From: Vespertiliibacter pulmonis
Lineage (GTDB): Bacteria; Pseudomonadota; Gammaproteobacteria; Enterobacterales; Pasteurellaceae
Direction of reading: 5' to 3'
Length of the DNA: 64,000 bases
Assembly: GCF_013377275.1 (NCBI RefSeq)
Contig: NZ_CP016615.1
Coordinates: 930,001-994,000, forward strand
The notes under the pieces are model-generated. The model was not told where the DNA came from, did not search any database, and worked only from the letters and a program-made list of their open reading frames with translations. Numbering within the stretch: position 1 is the stretch's first letter; each line of letters opens with the position of its first letter. Below are positions 28,700-39,720 of the stretch, one piece after another. The position numbers and the translations under genes are program-made.

Positions 28700-28979
28700 A
28701 GCTGAAACAGGTATTAGCGTGCTAATGACGATAAGTTTATTTGCGATAATGTTATTTTCTTATAATAAATGGCAATCAAAACAAACAAGGCTAGCTAATT
28801 TTTTATACCAACAGCAACAAGCATTACAGATTGCTGAAAATCAAATTGCATTAAAAATGGCAAATCGTGAATGTGAGCGGTTGGTTAAGCAAAATAATTT
28901 GCTTTTTACAGTACAATGTAATCATTCTTTTATTAAAGTGATATTTCCATTAGGAGAAATAAAAGTTGGAAACCCTTAG
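28686..28979 (+). CDS. comQ: Competence pseudopilin ComQ (PpdC-like)
   Basis: Short protein of 97 residues with leader MKLIKAETG and a hydrophobic helix beginning ISVLMTISLFAIMLF after Gly9. Two of its three cysteines lie in ECERLV and VQCNHSF. It is the fourth gene of the pseudopilin operon, directly before recC, matching HI0941 / E. coli ppdC in position. It lacks the usual Glu5. The start lies inside the 3' end of comP. Confidence 0.72.
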   Translation: MKLIKAETGISVLMTISLFAIMLFSYNKWQSKQTRLANFLYQQQQALQIAENQIALKMANRECERLVKQNNLLFTVQCNHSFIKVIFPLGEIKVGNP

Positions 28980-29029
28980 CCAAGGGTTATTTAAAACAGT
29001 AAAATAGCCAAAATTATGAGGAAATTGCA

Positions 29030-32000
29030 ATGTTTACTGTTTACTATTCTAATCAAATTAGCCACCATAAAGATGTATTAATTAAGATTTTACAACAAGA
29101 TCCAAATCCTGATCCCTTTAGTCAAGAAGTAGTATTAGTCCAAAGTCTAGGAATGGCACAATGGCTACAAATGCAAATGTCAGAACAGATTGGTGTTATT
29201 GGTAATATTCAATTTCCTTACCCGACAAGTTTTTTATGGCAGCAATATCGCCTATTATTTCCAGAACTGCCAAAAGAGAATATCTTTGAACGTAATGCAA
29301 TGGTATGGCATTTAATGCGTTTACTGCCAAATTATCTAGCAATGGAAGAATTTAGTCTTTTAGCTCATTATTTAAAACAGGCTGATCAATTAAAAGAATA
29401 TCAATTAGTAAGTAAGATTGCAGATTTGTTTGATCAATATTTAGTTTATCGACCACAATGGTTAATTTTATGGGAAAATGGTGAACTAGGTAAAGTATTA
29501 AATGAGATATCACAAACAATTTCGTTCAAAAATAAAGATATGACGGCTATTGAAATAAATATGAAATGGCAGTGTATTTTATGGAATGCATTAGTAAATG
29601 ATTTAAAAAAAGATACGCCTGAACTTATATTTACAACATCTCATCGTGCTTATTTACAACAGCGCTATTTTGATAAATTAGATTCTTTAACAGAATTAGA
29701 AAAAGAAAAATTACCAAAACGTATCTTTATTTTTGGCATTTCTTCTTTACCCCAAATACAATTAAACTTTTTAAAAAAATTAAGCGAATATTGTCATATT
29801 CATTTCTTTTTTACTAATCCTAGTGAAAGTTATTGGGCAAATGATCGGGAAGATAAGGTTTTAGAAAAATTAGCATTAAAGAGAAATTTATCAACTGAAG
29901 AGATTGATCAACTGTTAGCAGAGCAGGGTAATCCACTTCTAACAATATGGGGAAAGCAAGGAAAAGAATTTTTGAGTTTGCTTGCAGAAAATGAATTACA
30001 AGACATTGATTATTATCAGCCATTTGAAACAGGAAAACTACTTGATCAAATTAAAAATGCTATTTTATATTCTGAATACCATTCAAATTTTAATATAGCA
30101 GAGCAAGATAATTCTATTCAAATTCATGCTTGCCACAGTAAAATGCGGGAAGTGGAAGTATTGCATAATCAATTATTATTGCTTTTTGAACAAAACCCTG
30201 ATTTAGCCCCTAAAGATATTATTGTAATGTCTGCGGATATTGATAGTTATGCTCCTTATATTAATGCGGTATTTTCTAGTTATAATAGGAAAGATCCTAG
30301 ATTTATTCCATTTTCCCTTTCGGATCAAAAGATCAACTATATTGATCCAATTATTGCTAGTTTTATTAATATATTATCGTTAAAGGATCGGAAGTTTATA
30401 TTAGATGAAATTTTTTCTTTATTTGATGTAAAAGCAATTAGAGAAAAGTATCAATTAACAGAAATACAATTATCAACATTAAGAGAATGGGCTGAGTTAT
30501 CTGGTGTTCGTGCAGGACTTAAAAAAGATAATGATAATTGGACGAATTATAATTCGTGGGAAAATGGTCTAAATCGCTTATTATTGGGGCTAAGTTTAAA
30601 AGCAGAAAATAATGCTTGGCAAGATATTCTTGCTTTTGATGAAAGTTATGGTCTTTCTGCAGAAATTATAGGATATATTGCAAAATTTATTCAAAATCTA
30701 ACCGCTTGGGTTAATTTTATTATTGAACCACATAGTGCGTTAGAGTGGAAAATAATGCTCACTCAATTAATTCAGAAGTTTTATCAAGATAATGAAGAAA
30801 ATGCGGTAACACTATCAAATTTATTAGAAATTATTGAATCAACATTTAATCATATTGAACAAGCTGATTTTATGGAAAAATTAGATATTGAGGTTATTTC
30901 ACTTTTATTTGAACAGAGATTAAGCGAACAGAGAAATAATCTTAATTTTTTAGTTGGAAAAGTAAATTTCTGCACTTTGTTACCAATGCGAGCTATTCCT
31001 TTTAAAGTCGTTTGTTTATTAGGAATGAATGAAGGGGATTTTCCTCGTCAGCAGGTATTAAATAATTTTGATTTAATGCAATATGCTTATCAGAAAGGCG
31101 ATCGTTCTAAACGTGATGATGATCGTTATTTATTTTTAGAAGCACTACTTTCTGCACAACAAATTTTTTATGTCAGTTATATTGGACAATCATTAACGGA
31201 TAGTACAAATAAATTACCCTCTGTTTTAGTTTCTCAATTAATTGATTATCTTCAAGATAGGCTGAGTAATGGACAGAAATTAATAATTAATTATCATTCT
31301 ATGACGATATTTAGTCCTAGAAATTTTATTAATGGAAATATTGCCTATGATAAAGAGTGGTTAAAAGCTAAAAATCAATCAAGCTCAGAGCTTGAGTTTT
31401 TAACAGAAATCACTAATGATAGAGCGTTATATAAAAACGAAAATAATGAAGACGAAATAGAAGTCGATTTATCTCATCTTATTGCTTATTTACAATCACC
31501 ATTAAAATATTTTTTTAATTATCAACTAGGTGTTAATTTAGAAAGTTATGATAAATCAATATTAGATTCAGAACATTTTAATCTTTCTGGATTAGAAAAG
31601 TTTAATTTATTAGAGGAGCTTATAAATGTAGAGATAAATCAGTTTGATAAACTTTTTGAGAATGCAAAGTTACAAGGTAGTCTACCTGCTAGTTCTTTTG
31701 CAAAAATTAGTGAACAACAATTAACTTTATCGATCAGTAAATTAAGAGAAAGGTTATCTATTTATTTATCTAAACAGCCTGATAGTATTGAATGTATATA
31801 TAAATTTCATTTTGGTAATCATACTGTAAAATTAATTGGTAATATTCAGAATTTATTTGATGAAACCATTGTTCAATGGAGAGTTGGCTCATTGAAGGAT
31901 AAATATATTATTCAAATGTGGATATATTATTTACTACTGAGGGCTAATCAAAATAAAAATAGTAAAACTAAAAGTGATATTATTGAAGAAATCAGATTTT

Positions 32001-32335
32001 ATTATCGAAATAAAGATAATGTAAATTATTTAACATTTACAGGTATTTCAAATGAAGAAGCTGAACATTTATTAAATGAGTATTTATCAGATTATTTAGA
32101 AAGTTTTACTCAATTAAAATGGGCAATTACCGATAATATAGAAACATATATTAAAAAATTTCAGAAAGAAACTTCCATCGAAGTACAATGTCAAAAAGCA
32201 TTACAATCTGAAGATAACAATGTTTATTTGCAACGAGTTATGGCACAAACTTCCGCATTAGACTATGCGGAAATTCACAACCGAACAGTGGCTTGGTTTG
32301 GCAAAATGACTCAACATATTAATAAGGATTTATAA
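29030..32335 (+). CDS. recC: Exodeoxyribonuclease V subunit gamma
   Basis: RecC, 1101 residues (E. coli 1122), the Chi-recognising subunit of RecBCD that repairs double-strand breaks and degrades foreign linear DNA. Recognisable pieces are the N-terminal FTVYYSNQISHHKDVL, VLVQSLGMAQWLQMQMSEQIGVIGNIQFPYP (about 36-66, quoted in part by position), and the helicase-like motifs CLLGMNEGDFPRQ (about 661-673) and SKRDDDRYLFLEALLSA (about 690-706). It is preceded by comNOPQ and its stop overlaps the ptrA start (TAATG). recB and recD are not here. Confidence 0.95.
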   Translation: MFTVYYSNQISHHKDVLIKILQQDPNPDPFSQEVVLVQSLGMAQWLQMQMSEQIGVIGNIQFPYPTSFLWQQYRLLFPELPKENIFERNAMVWHLMRLLPNYLAMEEFSLLAHYLKQADQLKEYQLVSKIADLFDQYLVYRPQWLILWENGELGKVLNEISQTISFKNKDMTAIEINMKWQCILWNALVNDLKKDTPELIFTTSHRAYLQQRYFDKLDSLTELEKEKLPKRIFIFGISSLPQIQLNFLKKLSEYCHIHFFFTNPSESYWANDREDKVLEKLALKRNLSTEEIDQLLAEQGNPLLTIWGKQGKEFLSLLAENELQDIDYYQPFETGKLLDQIKNAILYSEYHSNFNIAEQDNSIQIHACHSKMREVEVLHNQLLLLFEQNPDLAPKDIIVMSADIDSYAPYINAVFSSYNRKDPRFIPFSLSDQKINYIDPIIASFINILSLKDRKFILDEIFSLFDVKAIREKYQLTEIQLSTLREWAELSGVRAGLKKDNDNWTNYNSWENGLNRLLLGLSLKAENNAWQDILAFDESYGLSAEIIGYIAKFIQNLTAWVNFIIEPHSALEWKIMLTQLIQKFYQDNEENAVTLSNLLEIIESTFNHIEQADFMEKLDIEVISLLFEQRLSEQRNNLNFLVGKVNFCTLLPMRAIPFKVVCLLGMNEGDFPRQQVLNNFDLMQYAYQKGDRSKRDDDRYLFLEALLSAQQIFYVSYIGQSLTDSTNKLPSVLVSQLIDYLQDRLSNGQKLIINYHSMTIFSPRNFINGNIAYDKEWLKAKNQSSSELEFLTEITNDRALYKNENNEDEIEVDLSHLIAYLQSPLKYFFNYQLGVNLESYDKSILDSEHFNLSGLEKFNLLEELINVEINQFDKLFENAKLQGSLPASSFAKISEQQLTLSISKLRERLSIYLSKQPDSIECIYKFHFGNHTVKLIGNIQNLFDETIVQWRVGSLKDKYIIQMWIYYLLLRANQNKNSKTKSDIIEEIRFYYRNKDNVNYLTFTGISNEEAEHLLNEYLSDYLESFTQLKWAITDNIETYIKKFQKETSIEVQCQKALQSEDNNVYLQRVMAQTSALDYAEIHNRTVAWFGKMTQHINKDL

Positions 32336-35280
32336 TGAAGAAATCGTTTTTAACGTACAGTTTACATACTATTTTTGCTTTAGGGCTTGTGCATTCTACC
32401 GCAGTATTTGCAAATTCTAGTGTAAATCACACTGCTAGCAATGTTGTGGCTGCACAGCAAAAAGGCTTTAGTGTAATTAATAGTACTATTACTAAAAGCC
32501 CAGCAGATAAAGCTATTTATCAAGGAATCCGTTTGGAAAATGGGATGGAAGTGCTACTTATTTCTGATGAAAAGGCCAATAAATCCCTGATGTCTGTTGG
32601 TTTACCTATGGGATCTATGGAAGATCCTGTTCAGCAACAGGGGCTGGCACATTATCTTGAGCATATGATTCTAATGGGATCAAAAGCGTTTCCTGAAACA
32701 AATAGCTTAGATGGATTTCTGACAAAAAATGGTGGCTATAATAACGCTTATACAGCATCTGATCGTACTGTTTACTATTTAGAAGTAAATAATAATGCCT
32801 TTGATGAGGCCGTTGCCCGTTTGTCTGATGCATTTGCTCAGCCACTTTTATCTGAAAAAAATGCGAAAAAAGAAGTCAATGCAGTAAATGCAGAAATGGT
32901 AAGAGCAAAATCAAATGATGCATTTTTAATGCATGATGTTAATTTAGCAACAGCAAATCCAAATCACCCAATTACTAAATTTGCAGTGGGAAATAATGTT
33001 ACGTTATCCGATAAAAAAGAGAGTAAATTGCAAGATGAATTAGTTAAATTTTATCAGCAACATTATTCAGCAAATTTGATGAAAGCAGTGCTTTATTCGA
33101 ATCAGCCGATTGAAAAATTAGCTCAATTAGCCGAGAAAAATCTAGGTAAAGTAAAAAATAAAAACTTATCTGTACCTATAATGGATATGCCATTTTTTAG
33201 AGAGCAAGATAAGAGCGTTATTATTGATTATAAACCCGTTAAACCAAATAAAATGTTAGTAATTTCTTTTGATATGCCAGAAGATAAAGCGCAATTTAAA
33301 CATAAAACGGGTGAATATTTAGCTTATGTCTTTAATAATAATAGTGAAGGTACATTATCAGATTATTTAATTAAAGAAGGTTTATCTGATAGCGGTGTGC
33401 AATCAGAAAGTTCTGATGATGTAAGCCGTAATCGTGGTGATTTTACATTCTATATTGATTTAACCGATAAAGGTTTAGAGCAAAAAGAGAAGATTATTTC
33501 TTTAGTCTTCCAACAGATCAATAAAATTAAAAAAGTAGGCGTACAACCTAGTTATTTTGATGAATTAAAAGTAAGTTTAAATCAAGCTTTTGAGCATTTA
33601 CAAACTGAGAAAAGTGGTAGTTATGTTGCAGGGCTTGTTTCTAAAATGATGTATTATCCATTAGAAAATGTCATTGATGCAGGATTTATTGTCGATACAA
33701 TGGATAATAAAGCGATTGAAGAAAAATTAGCAGAAATGACTGTTGATAATGCTCGTATTATGTTAATTAATGATAAAGCAACAACAGATCATAAAACTAA
33801 ATATTTTGAAGCACCTTATGCAATTCGTAAAATTACAGACGAGCAGAAGAAACAGTGGTTAGATTTTAGTAAAAATCCAGAATTAAAATTACCAGCATTA
33901 AACCCATATTTTGCAACTGATTTTTCATTAAATAAAGTGGATAAATCTCGTAAAATCCCTTTATTAGTTGAAAAAGAAAAAGGTACAGAAATTTATGCAA
34001 TGGGTAGCCAATATTTTTCAGATGAGCCTAAAGCAATAATGAATATTGGTTTTACAAATTTTCCAAATAACTATGAATTAAAAAATTATATTAGTACTTC
34101 ATTATTAAATTATATGAGTGAATTAGAACAAGCGAATATTGATTTTCAATCGACAGTTGCTGGTATTGAAACAAACATTAATAGTGGAGTTAATGGCTTA
34201 ACGATTGGATTAAGTGGCTATACGCAAAATTTAGCAAAATTATTAAAAGATAAATTGCAGAATTTTAGCCGATTTGAATTAAAACAAGAGGTATTATCTC
34301 AAGCTAAACAGCGTTATCTAGAGGCTTTAGATAAGCAAGAAAAAGAGAATGCGCTACGTCAAGCAAATAGTGTAATAACGAATTTTAAATCATATCCTTA
34401 TTTTGAAATGGATAAAGAACGTAAAATGATTGAAACAATTCAGCTTAATGATATTGAGCAAGCTCGTCAACGCATTTTAACTAAAGCAACAGGGCTTAAA
34501 GTATTATCATTAGGTAATTTTACTGATGAACAGGTAAAAGATATTGTTAATACGCTAGATCAAACAATTAAATATGCTAATTCAGAAATAAATCGTGGCG
34601 AATATATTGATATTAACCAAAGCCAACGTAAATTAAATTATATAAAGCAAATTCCACACGAAGATAATGCTTTAACAGTTGCTTATTTCCCTAATAATTA
34701 TCAAGAAATTGATAGTATCAGCCGAGCGTCTTTGTTACAAAGTATTATTTCTCGCTGGTATTTTGATGATTTGCGTACTGATAAACAGCTAGGCTATGTG
34801 GTCTATGCAACGACAAATCGTATTGGTAAAACATCAGGCTTACAATTTCTAGTTCAAAGCCCAACGGTTTCTGCTCAAGCGATTATGGAGCATAATCAAC
34901 GTTTCTTTGCTGAAACTTTAGCGAAATTAAAAGCAATGTCGGCAGAAGATTTCGAGAAATACCGTAGTAGCTTGATTAAAATTTTAGAGCGTAAGCCTGA
35001 ATCTCTTGCTCAAGAGTTTGCGAATTTTGAGAATGATTTTGAACGTGGCAATGATAAATTTGATCATAAAACACAAGTTATCGCTACACTTAAACAGCTT
35101 AAATTGCAGGATATTATTGATTTCTACCAACAAGCCGTTATCGATCAAAAAGGGTTTGTACTTGCTAGCCAAGCAATTGGAATTAATAAAAAGATTAATC
35201 AGCCTGCGGAATTAAAAGGATTTGAAAAAGTAACTAGTATTGAAGAAATTCAACAGCAGTTTGAGCGTAAATCTTATTAA
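32335..35280 (+). CDS. ptrA: Periplasmic protease III (pitrilysin)
   Basis: Zinc protease of the M16 family, 981 residues, exported by an N-terminal signal peptide (about 1-26, ending VFANSS). The inverted zinc motif HYLEH is at 106-110 in GLAHYLEHMILMGSKAFP, and the third ligand Glu lies in AVNAEMVRAKSNDAF (about 184-198). NNAYTASDRTVYYLEV follows, and the C-terminal half includes DDLRTDKQLGYVVYA, the second M16 lobe. In E. coli the order is recC-ptrA-recB-recD. Here the recC-ptrA junction is preserved but recB does not follow. Confidence 0.95.
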   Translation: MKKSFLTYSLHTIFALGLVHSTAVFANSSVNHTASNVVAAQQKGFSVINSTITKSPADKAIYQGIRLENGMEVLLISDEKANKSLMSVGLPMGSMEDPVQQQGLAHYLEHMILMGSKAFPETNSLDGFLTKNGGYNNAYTASDRTVYYLEVNNNAFDEAVARLSDAFAQPLLSEKNAKKEVNAVNAEMVRAKSNDAFLMHDVNLATANPNHPITKFAVGNNVTLSDKKESKLQDELVKFYQQHYSANLMKAVLYSNQPIEKLAQLAEKNLGKVKNKNLSVPIMDMPFFREQDKSVIIDYKPVKPNKMLVISFDMPEDKAQFKHKTGEYLAYVFNNNSEGTLSDYLIKEGLSDSGVQSESSDDVSRNRGDFTFYIDLTDKGLEQKEKIISLVFQQINKIKKVGVQPSYFDELKVSLNQAFEHLQTEKSGSYVAGLVSKMMYYPLENVIDAGFIVDTMDNKAIEEKLAEMTVDNARIMLINDKATTDHKTKYFEAPYAIRKITDEQKKQWLDFSKNPELKLPALNPYFATDFSLNKVDKSRKIPLLVEKEKGTEIYAMGSQYFSDEPKAIMNIGFTNFPNNYELKNYISTSLLNYMSELEQANIDFQSTVAGIETNINSGVNGLTIGLSGYTQNLAKLLKDKLQNFSRFELKQEVLSQAKQRYLEALDKQEKENALRQANSVITNFKSYPYFEMDKERKMIETIQLNDIEQARQRILTKATGLKVLSLGNFTDEQVKDIVNTLDQTIKYANSEINRGEYIDINQSQRKLNYIKQIPHEDNALTVAYFPNNYQEIDSISRASLLQSIISRWYFDDLRTDKQLGYVVYATTNRIGKTSGLQFLVQSPTVSAQAIMEHNQRFFAETLAKLKAMSAEDFEKYRSSLIKILERKPESLAQEFANFENDFERGNDKFDHKTQVIATLKQLKLQDIIDFYQQAVIDQKGFVLASQAIGINKKINQPAELKGFEKVTSIEEIQQQFERKSY

Positions 35281-35368
35281 TCAATACAATAAGCAAGCGG
35301 TAAGTTTAAGGTAACTTTTGCAATTTATTGGCAGCTTGTTAGTAAGTGTTTAGCTAGTTAAATAGAAT

Positions 35369-35396
35369 AAAAACGGCACAATTAAGCGCCGTTTTT
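35369..35396. terminator. Bidirectional terminator between ptrA and fklB
   Basis: AAAAACGGC and GCCGTTTTT form a perfect 9-bp stem with a 10-nt loop between convergent genes. The A-run and T-run make it work both ways. Confidence 0.85.
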
Positions 35397-35421
35397 ATTT
35401 ATGATTAGAGATTAGCTCATA

Positions 35422-36051
35422 TTAAACAATATCAAGTAATTCTACTTCAAATACTAATGTGCTAAGTGGTGGAATTGAAGCTCCTGCACCACGTTCACCA
35501 TAGGCTAGATGATGAGGGATTGTTAAACGCCATTTTGAGCCAACAGGCATCATTTGTAAGGCTTCAACCCAACCTGGAATAACGCCAGTTACTGGGAATT
35601 CTGCTGGTGTACCACGTTTTACTGAGCTATCAAAAACAGTGCCATCGATTAATGAACCGGTGTAGTGAACACGAACTTTATCTGATTTAGTTGGCACTTT
35701 ACCAGTTCCTTCTGTCAATACTTCGTATTGTAAACCGCTTTCCGTTTCTTTTACTGTTGAGTGTTTCTTATTTTCTTCTAGGAATGCTTTGCCTTCTGCT
35801 TCTAAGGCTTTAAAGGCTTCTGCTTGCATTGCTTCTGCACGTTGTTGTAATTCTTGTAATGCTTTGGTAACCACATTGAGGTCTAATGCAGGTGGATTTT
35901 GGTTTAATACATCAAAAATACCTTTTACCACAGCCTCAGGTTCAACTTCTAAGCCACTACCGATAAGCTGCTGTCCGATTTGTAGCCCAACGCCGTATCC
36001 GCCTTGTGCTTCTACGCTTTCTAATTTTACTGCTTCTAAATTTAAAGACAT
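35422..36051 (-). CDS. fklB: FKBP-type peptidyl-prolyl cis-trans isomerase (FKBP22, FklB)
   Basis: 209 residues in two domains: an N-terminal helical dimerisation region (about 1-95, rich in Q, A and E) and a C-terminal FKBP domain (about 100-209) with [38 protein letters not shown] and [18 protein letters not shown]. No signal peptide is present, so it is cytoplasmic like FklB (206 residues) rather than periplasmic like FkpA. It accelerates proline isomerisation during folding. Divergent from menB. Confidence 0.9.
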   Translation of the reverse strand: MSLNLEAVKLESVEAQGGYGVGLQIGQQLIGSGLEVEPEAVVKGIFDVLNQNPPALDLNVVTKALQELQQRAEAMQAEAFKALEAEGKAFLEENKKHSTVKETESGLQYEVLTEGTGKVPTKSDKVRVHYTGSLIDGTVFDSSVKRGTPAEFPVTGVIPGWVEALQMMPVGSKWRLTIPHHLAYGERGAGASIPPLSTLVFEVELLDIV

Positions 36052-36191
36052 AATGTTTCCTTTTGTTTAATTGACCTATGGAATATAGCGATAGATTTGA
36101 TAAATACAAGTGCAAGCGGTGAGATTTACCGAAAAATTTGCAAAATTCAGGTATAATCTGACCGCTTAATTTTTGAAAAAAGGACGAAGAA

Positions 36192-37049
36192 ATGCAAAAT
36201 TCAAAAGATGATGTGCTTTACGCACCTGCTGAATGGGTAGATTATAGTGAAGGCTATACAGATATTCTTTACCATAAATCGAACGATGGTATTGCCAAAA
36301 TTACCATCAATCGCCCTGAAGTGCGTAATGCTTTCCGCCCTCAAACGGTTAAAGAGATGATTAACGCCTTTGCAGATGCTCGTTTTGATGAAAATATTGG
36401 GGTTATTGTACTGACTGGGCAAGGCGAAAAAGCATTTTGTTCGGGGGGAGATCAAAAAGTTCGAGGCGATTACGGCGGTTATAAGGACGAGAGCGGTGTG
36501 CATCATCTGAATGTTTTAGATTTTCAGCGTGATATTCGTAGCTGTCCGAAACCTGTTGTGGCAATGGTAGCGGGCTATGCGATTGGTGGGGGACACGTTC
36601 TACATATGTTGTGTGATTTGACGATTGCCGCAGAAAATGCCATTTTCGGTCAAACAGGCCCGAAAGTTGGATCTTTTGATGGCGGTTGGGGCGCAAGTTA
36701 TATGGCTCGTATTGTTGGGCAGAAAAAAGCTCGTGAGATTTGGTTCTTATGTCGTCAATATGATGCGAAAGAAGCTTTAGATATGGGACTAGTCAATACA
36801 GTTGTTCCTTATGTAGATTTAGAGAAAGAGACTGTGCGTTGGTGTCGTGAAATGTTACGTAATAGTCCAATTGCTTTGCGTTGCTTGAAAGCTGCATTGA
36901 ATGCAGATTGTGATGGGCAAGCAGGGTTACAAGAGTTAGCAGGTAATGCCACAATGTTATTTTATATGACAGAGGAAGGGCAAGAAGGACGCAATGCGTT
37001 TAATGAAAAACGAGCGCCTAATTTCAGTAAATTTAAACGTAATCCATAA
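36192..37049 (+). CDS. menB: 1,4-dihydroxy-2-naphthoyl-CoA synthase
   Basis: MenB, a crotonase-fold enzyme of 285 residues. It closes the second ring in menaquinone synthesis by converting o-succinylbenzoyl-CoA to DHNA-CoA. Family features are the N-terminal [17 protein letters not shown] (about 37-53), the oxyanion loop [19 protein letters not shown] (about 77-95), [20 protein letters not shown] and [20 protein letters not shown], where Gly-Gly-Trp is typical of MenB. Upstream lies an uptake sequence. menI, the likely next enzyme, is at 19 kb, but other men genes are absent. Confidence 0.96.
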   Translation: MQNSKDDVLYAPAEWVDYSEGYTDILYHKSNDGIAKITINRPEVRNAFRPQTVKEMINAFADARFDENIGVIVLTGQGEKAFCSGGDQKVRGDYGGYKDESGVHHLNVLDFQRDIRSCPKPVVAMVAGYAIGGGHVLHMLCDLTIAAENAIFGQTGPKVGSFDGGWGASYMARIVGQKKAREIWFLCRQYDAKEALDMGLVNTVVPYVDLEKETVRWCREMLRNSPIALRCLKAALNADCDGQAGLQELAGNATMLFYMTEEGQEGRNAFNEKRAPNFSKFKRNP

Positions 37050-37080
37050 AATAAAGTATTTATTGGCATTCTCATAGGAA

Positions 37081-37104
37081 AAGGGGCAATAATTATTGCC
37101 CCTT
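37081..37104. terminator. Bidirectional terminator between menB and acs
   Basis: AAGGGGCAAT and ATTGCCCCTT form a perfect 10-bp stem with a 4-nt loop (AATT), between convergent genes. TATTAAATT follows on the + strand; an uptake sequence half follows further on. Confidence 0.8.
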
Positions 37105-37141
37105 ATTAAATTGCAAAAATTTACTCGGATCTGACCGCTTG

Positions 37142-39109
37142 TTACAGTAATTGCTGCTGTAATTGTCCGATAATTTGCGGATTTTCAAGCGTTGAAATAT
37201 CCTGTGTTATAAGCTCATTTTTTGCGATAGAACGTAATAGGCGACGCATAATTTTACCAGAACGAGTTTTTGGTAAGTTTTCGGCAAAACGAATATCTTC
37301 AGGCCGTGCGATTTTACCAATTTCATTTGAAACCCAAGTTTTTAGTTCTTCAGCGAGTTCTTTGGCTTCTTCACCTTCAGGACGCATTCCATTTAGTACA
37401 ATAAAGGCAACGATAGATTCCCCTTTAATTTCATCAGGTTTGCCAACTACGGCGGCTTCAGCCACTTTTGGATTGGAAACTAAAGCTGATTCAATCTCCA
37501 TTGTACCTAAGCGATGTCCTGATACATTCAATACGTCATCAGTTCTTCCTAAAATCCAGAAATAGCCATCATTATCACGGTGAGCAGAATCGCCTGCAAC
37601 GTAATATTTACCACCATATTCTTCTGGAAAATAGGTTTTTTTGAAGCGTTCAGGATCGTTCCAAATAGTGCGTAGCATTGATGGGAATGGACGTTTAATT
37701 ACTAATATGCCACCTTGTTCTGGCTCACATTTATTGCCTGACTCATCAAGCACTTCTGCCATAATGCCAGGAAGAGGCAATGTACAAGAACCTGGTTTAG
37801 TTGCAATGACACCTGGTATAGGTGCTAACATAATAGAGCCTGTTTCTGTTTGCCACCAAGTATCAACAATCGGGCAGCGATTTTTTCCAACTATTTCATA
37901 GAACCACATCCAGGCTGATGGATTGATCGGTTCTCCAACACTACCTAATAAGCGTAATGATGAAAGATCGTATTTATTGGGAATATGCTCACCAAGGCGG
38001 GTTAAGGAACGAATTAAGGTTGGAGAAGTATAGAAAACGGTAATTTTATGTCGTTGAATGATACGCCAAATTCGCCCTGGATCAGGATAGCTTGGTACAC
38101 CTTCATAGATAACTTGTGTGGCACCATTTGCCAGTGGACCGTAACAAACATAAGAATGCCCTGTTATCCAGCCTACATCAGCAGTACACCAGAAAATATC
38201 GTCTTGTTTATTATCAAATACAGTACGGAATGAATTTAATGCACCGAGTAAATAGCCTCCTGTGCTGTGTACAATCCCTTTAGGTTTACCTGTTGAACCA
38301 GATGTATAAAGAATAAAGAGAGGATCTTCGGCGTTTACCCATTCAGGTTCACAAAATGCAGGTTGGTTTGCAGTGAGCTCATTCCACCAAAGATCTCTTC
38401 CTTTTTTCCACGGTGTATCTATATTCACGCGGTGATAAACTACAACATTTTCTACGGATTTTCCGCCGAGTTCTAAGGCTTCATCCACCGTTTCTTTTAA
38501 TGGAATAATTTTTCCGCCCCGTAAGCCAGCATTTGCCGTAATTACTAATTTTGCACCTGCATCTTCAATACGATCTCGTAATGCATTAGCAGAAAAGCCA
38601 CCGAATACCACAGAATGTACTGCACCAATTCTAGCACAGGCTTGCATTGCGATGACGGCTTCTGCAATCATTGGAAGGTAAATAATGACTCTATCGCCCT
38701 TTTTCACTCCCAATTCACGTAAAGCGTTACCAAAACGGCATACTCTATTATGTAGTTGCGCATAAGTAAAAATTTGCACTTGGCCGAAATCAGATTCAAA
38801 AATAATGGCTTCTTTGTTTCCTTTATCAGGTAAATGACGATCTAAACAGTTGTAAGAAACATTTAACGTGCCATCGCTAAACCATTTATAGAAAGGAGCA
38901 TTGCTATCATCAAAAATTTCCATAAATGGTTTTTTCCAGGTAATTAGCTCACGGGCTAAATCACTCCAATAGCTGAGATAGTCTTTATCAGCAAAATTCC
39001 ATAGTTCTTGGTAACTTTCAAGTCCTGAAATATTTGCTTGTCGGCGAAAATCATCACTTGGTTTAAATGTTCTGTTCTCTTTTAATATTACATCATGGTT
39101 ATATTGCAT
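37142..39109 (-). CDS. acs: Acetyl-coenzyme A synthetase
   Basis: AMP-forming acetyl-CoA ligase of 655 residues that lets the cell take up acetate as acetyl-CoA. Core motifs of the adenylate-forming family: [19 protein letters not shown] (about 264-282), [12 protein letters not shown] (about 418-429), [39 protein letters not shown], and the acetylation/catalytic lysine in [12 protein letters not shown] near the C-terminus. The start has GGAGGC upstream. A CRP-like site lies about 100 bp upstream, as expected for a gene under catabolite control. Confidence 0.97.
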   Translation of the reverse strand: MQYNHDVILKENRTFKPSDDFRRQANISGLESYQELWNFADKDYLSYWSDLARELITWKKPFMEIFDDSNAPFYKWFSDGTLNVSYNCLDRHLPDKGNKEAIIFESDFGQVQIFTYAQLHNRVCRFGNALRELGVKKGDRVIIYLPMIAEAVIAMQACARIGAVHSVVFGGFSANALRDRIEDAGAKLVITANAGLRGGKIIPLKETVDEALELGGKSVENVVVYHRVNIDTPWKKGRDLWWNELTANQPAFCEPEWVNAEDPLFILYTSGSTGKPKGIVHSTGGYLLGALNSFRTVFDNKQDDIFWCTADVGWITGHSYVCYGPLANGATQVIYEGVPSYPDPGRIWRIIQRHKITVFYTSPTLIRSLTRLGEHIPNKYDLSSLRLLGSVGEPINPSAWMWFYEIVGKNRCPIVDTWWQTETGSIMLAPIPGVIATKPGSCTLPLPGIMAEVLDESGNKCEPEQGGILVIKRPFPSMLRTIWNDPERFKKTYFPEEYGGKYYVAGDSAHRDNDGYFWILGRTDDVLNVSGHRLGTMEIESALVSNPKVAEAAVVGKPDEIKGESIVAFIVLNGMRPEGEEAKELAEELKTWVSNEIGKIARPEDIRFAENLPKTRSGKIMRRLLRSIAKNELITQDISTLENPQIIGQLQQQLL

Positions 39110-39209
39110 AACGCCTCCAATGAATTGAGTAGAAAAGCTTAATGACGGTGAGAATTTAGACAGAATAGCTGATCATTGTCAATCAAATGTTAATACTTTG
39201 TTTGTATTT

Positions 39210-39225
39210 TGTGACATTGATCGGT
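39210..39225. promoter_or_regulatory. Possible CRP site upstream of acs
   Basis: TGTGA-CATTGA-TCGGT has one perfect CRP half-site and a poor other half. It lies about 100 bp upstream of acs. E. coli acs is CRP-activated, which adds support. Weak on sequence alone. Confidence 0.35.
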
Positions 39226-39303
39226 TTTTTATAACAAATAATACTGACCTTGAGAAAGGTAAATTGGAAAATGGATGGTAGGGAAAGATTGTAATTTGGG
39301 ATT

Positions 39304-39663
39304 TTAAGGCATACTGTTGTGATCTTGTTTCCAGGATATCATTTGTTCGATGATACGGAGTAGCTGCCCACGGTCTTCTGAATTTAATTTCAATAGAAGT
39401 TGAGATAAGTGCTGGTGTTGATCTTCAACGCGATTACTCGTTGCAATTAAAAAATCAGAGGCTTGGCAATTAAAAATTTGTGCAAATTCAAATAAACGAG
39501 AAACATTAAGGGTAATGTTCCCACGTTCCATTTTTGAAATAGCATCGTTACTTAGCCCCATTATTTCTGCGACCTCAGCTTGAGAAAGTCCTGCCATTTT
39601 ACGGTAATGGGCAACAGCTTTACCGACACGTTTATCTAATTCTGAGTTTTCTTGTTTAATCAT
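39304..39663 (-). CDS. XRE-family helix-turn-helix transcriptional regulator
   Basis: 119-residue protein with an N-terminal Cro/C1-type HTH (about 12-68): VAHYRKMAGLSQAEVAEIMG, then LSNDAISKMERGNITLNVSR. The C-terminal half is helical with no recognised domain. Ribosome site GGAG sits just before the ATG. It reads away from the WYL regulator, with about 205 bp between that holds several palindromes. It may control itself, acs or the accessory genes on the other side. Target unknown. Confidence 0.85.
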   Translation of the reverse strand: MIKQENSELDKRVGKAVAHYRKMAGLSQAEVAEIMGLSNDAISKMERGNITLNVSRLFEFAQIFNCQASDFLIATSNRVEDQHQHLSQLLLKLNSEDRGQLLRIIEQMISWKQDHNSMP

Positions 39664-39720
39664 TACTCCTCCGTAGAGAAATATTAGCTATTCACTCTCA
39701 AATAAAAAGAGAGCTATATT

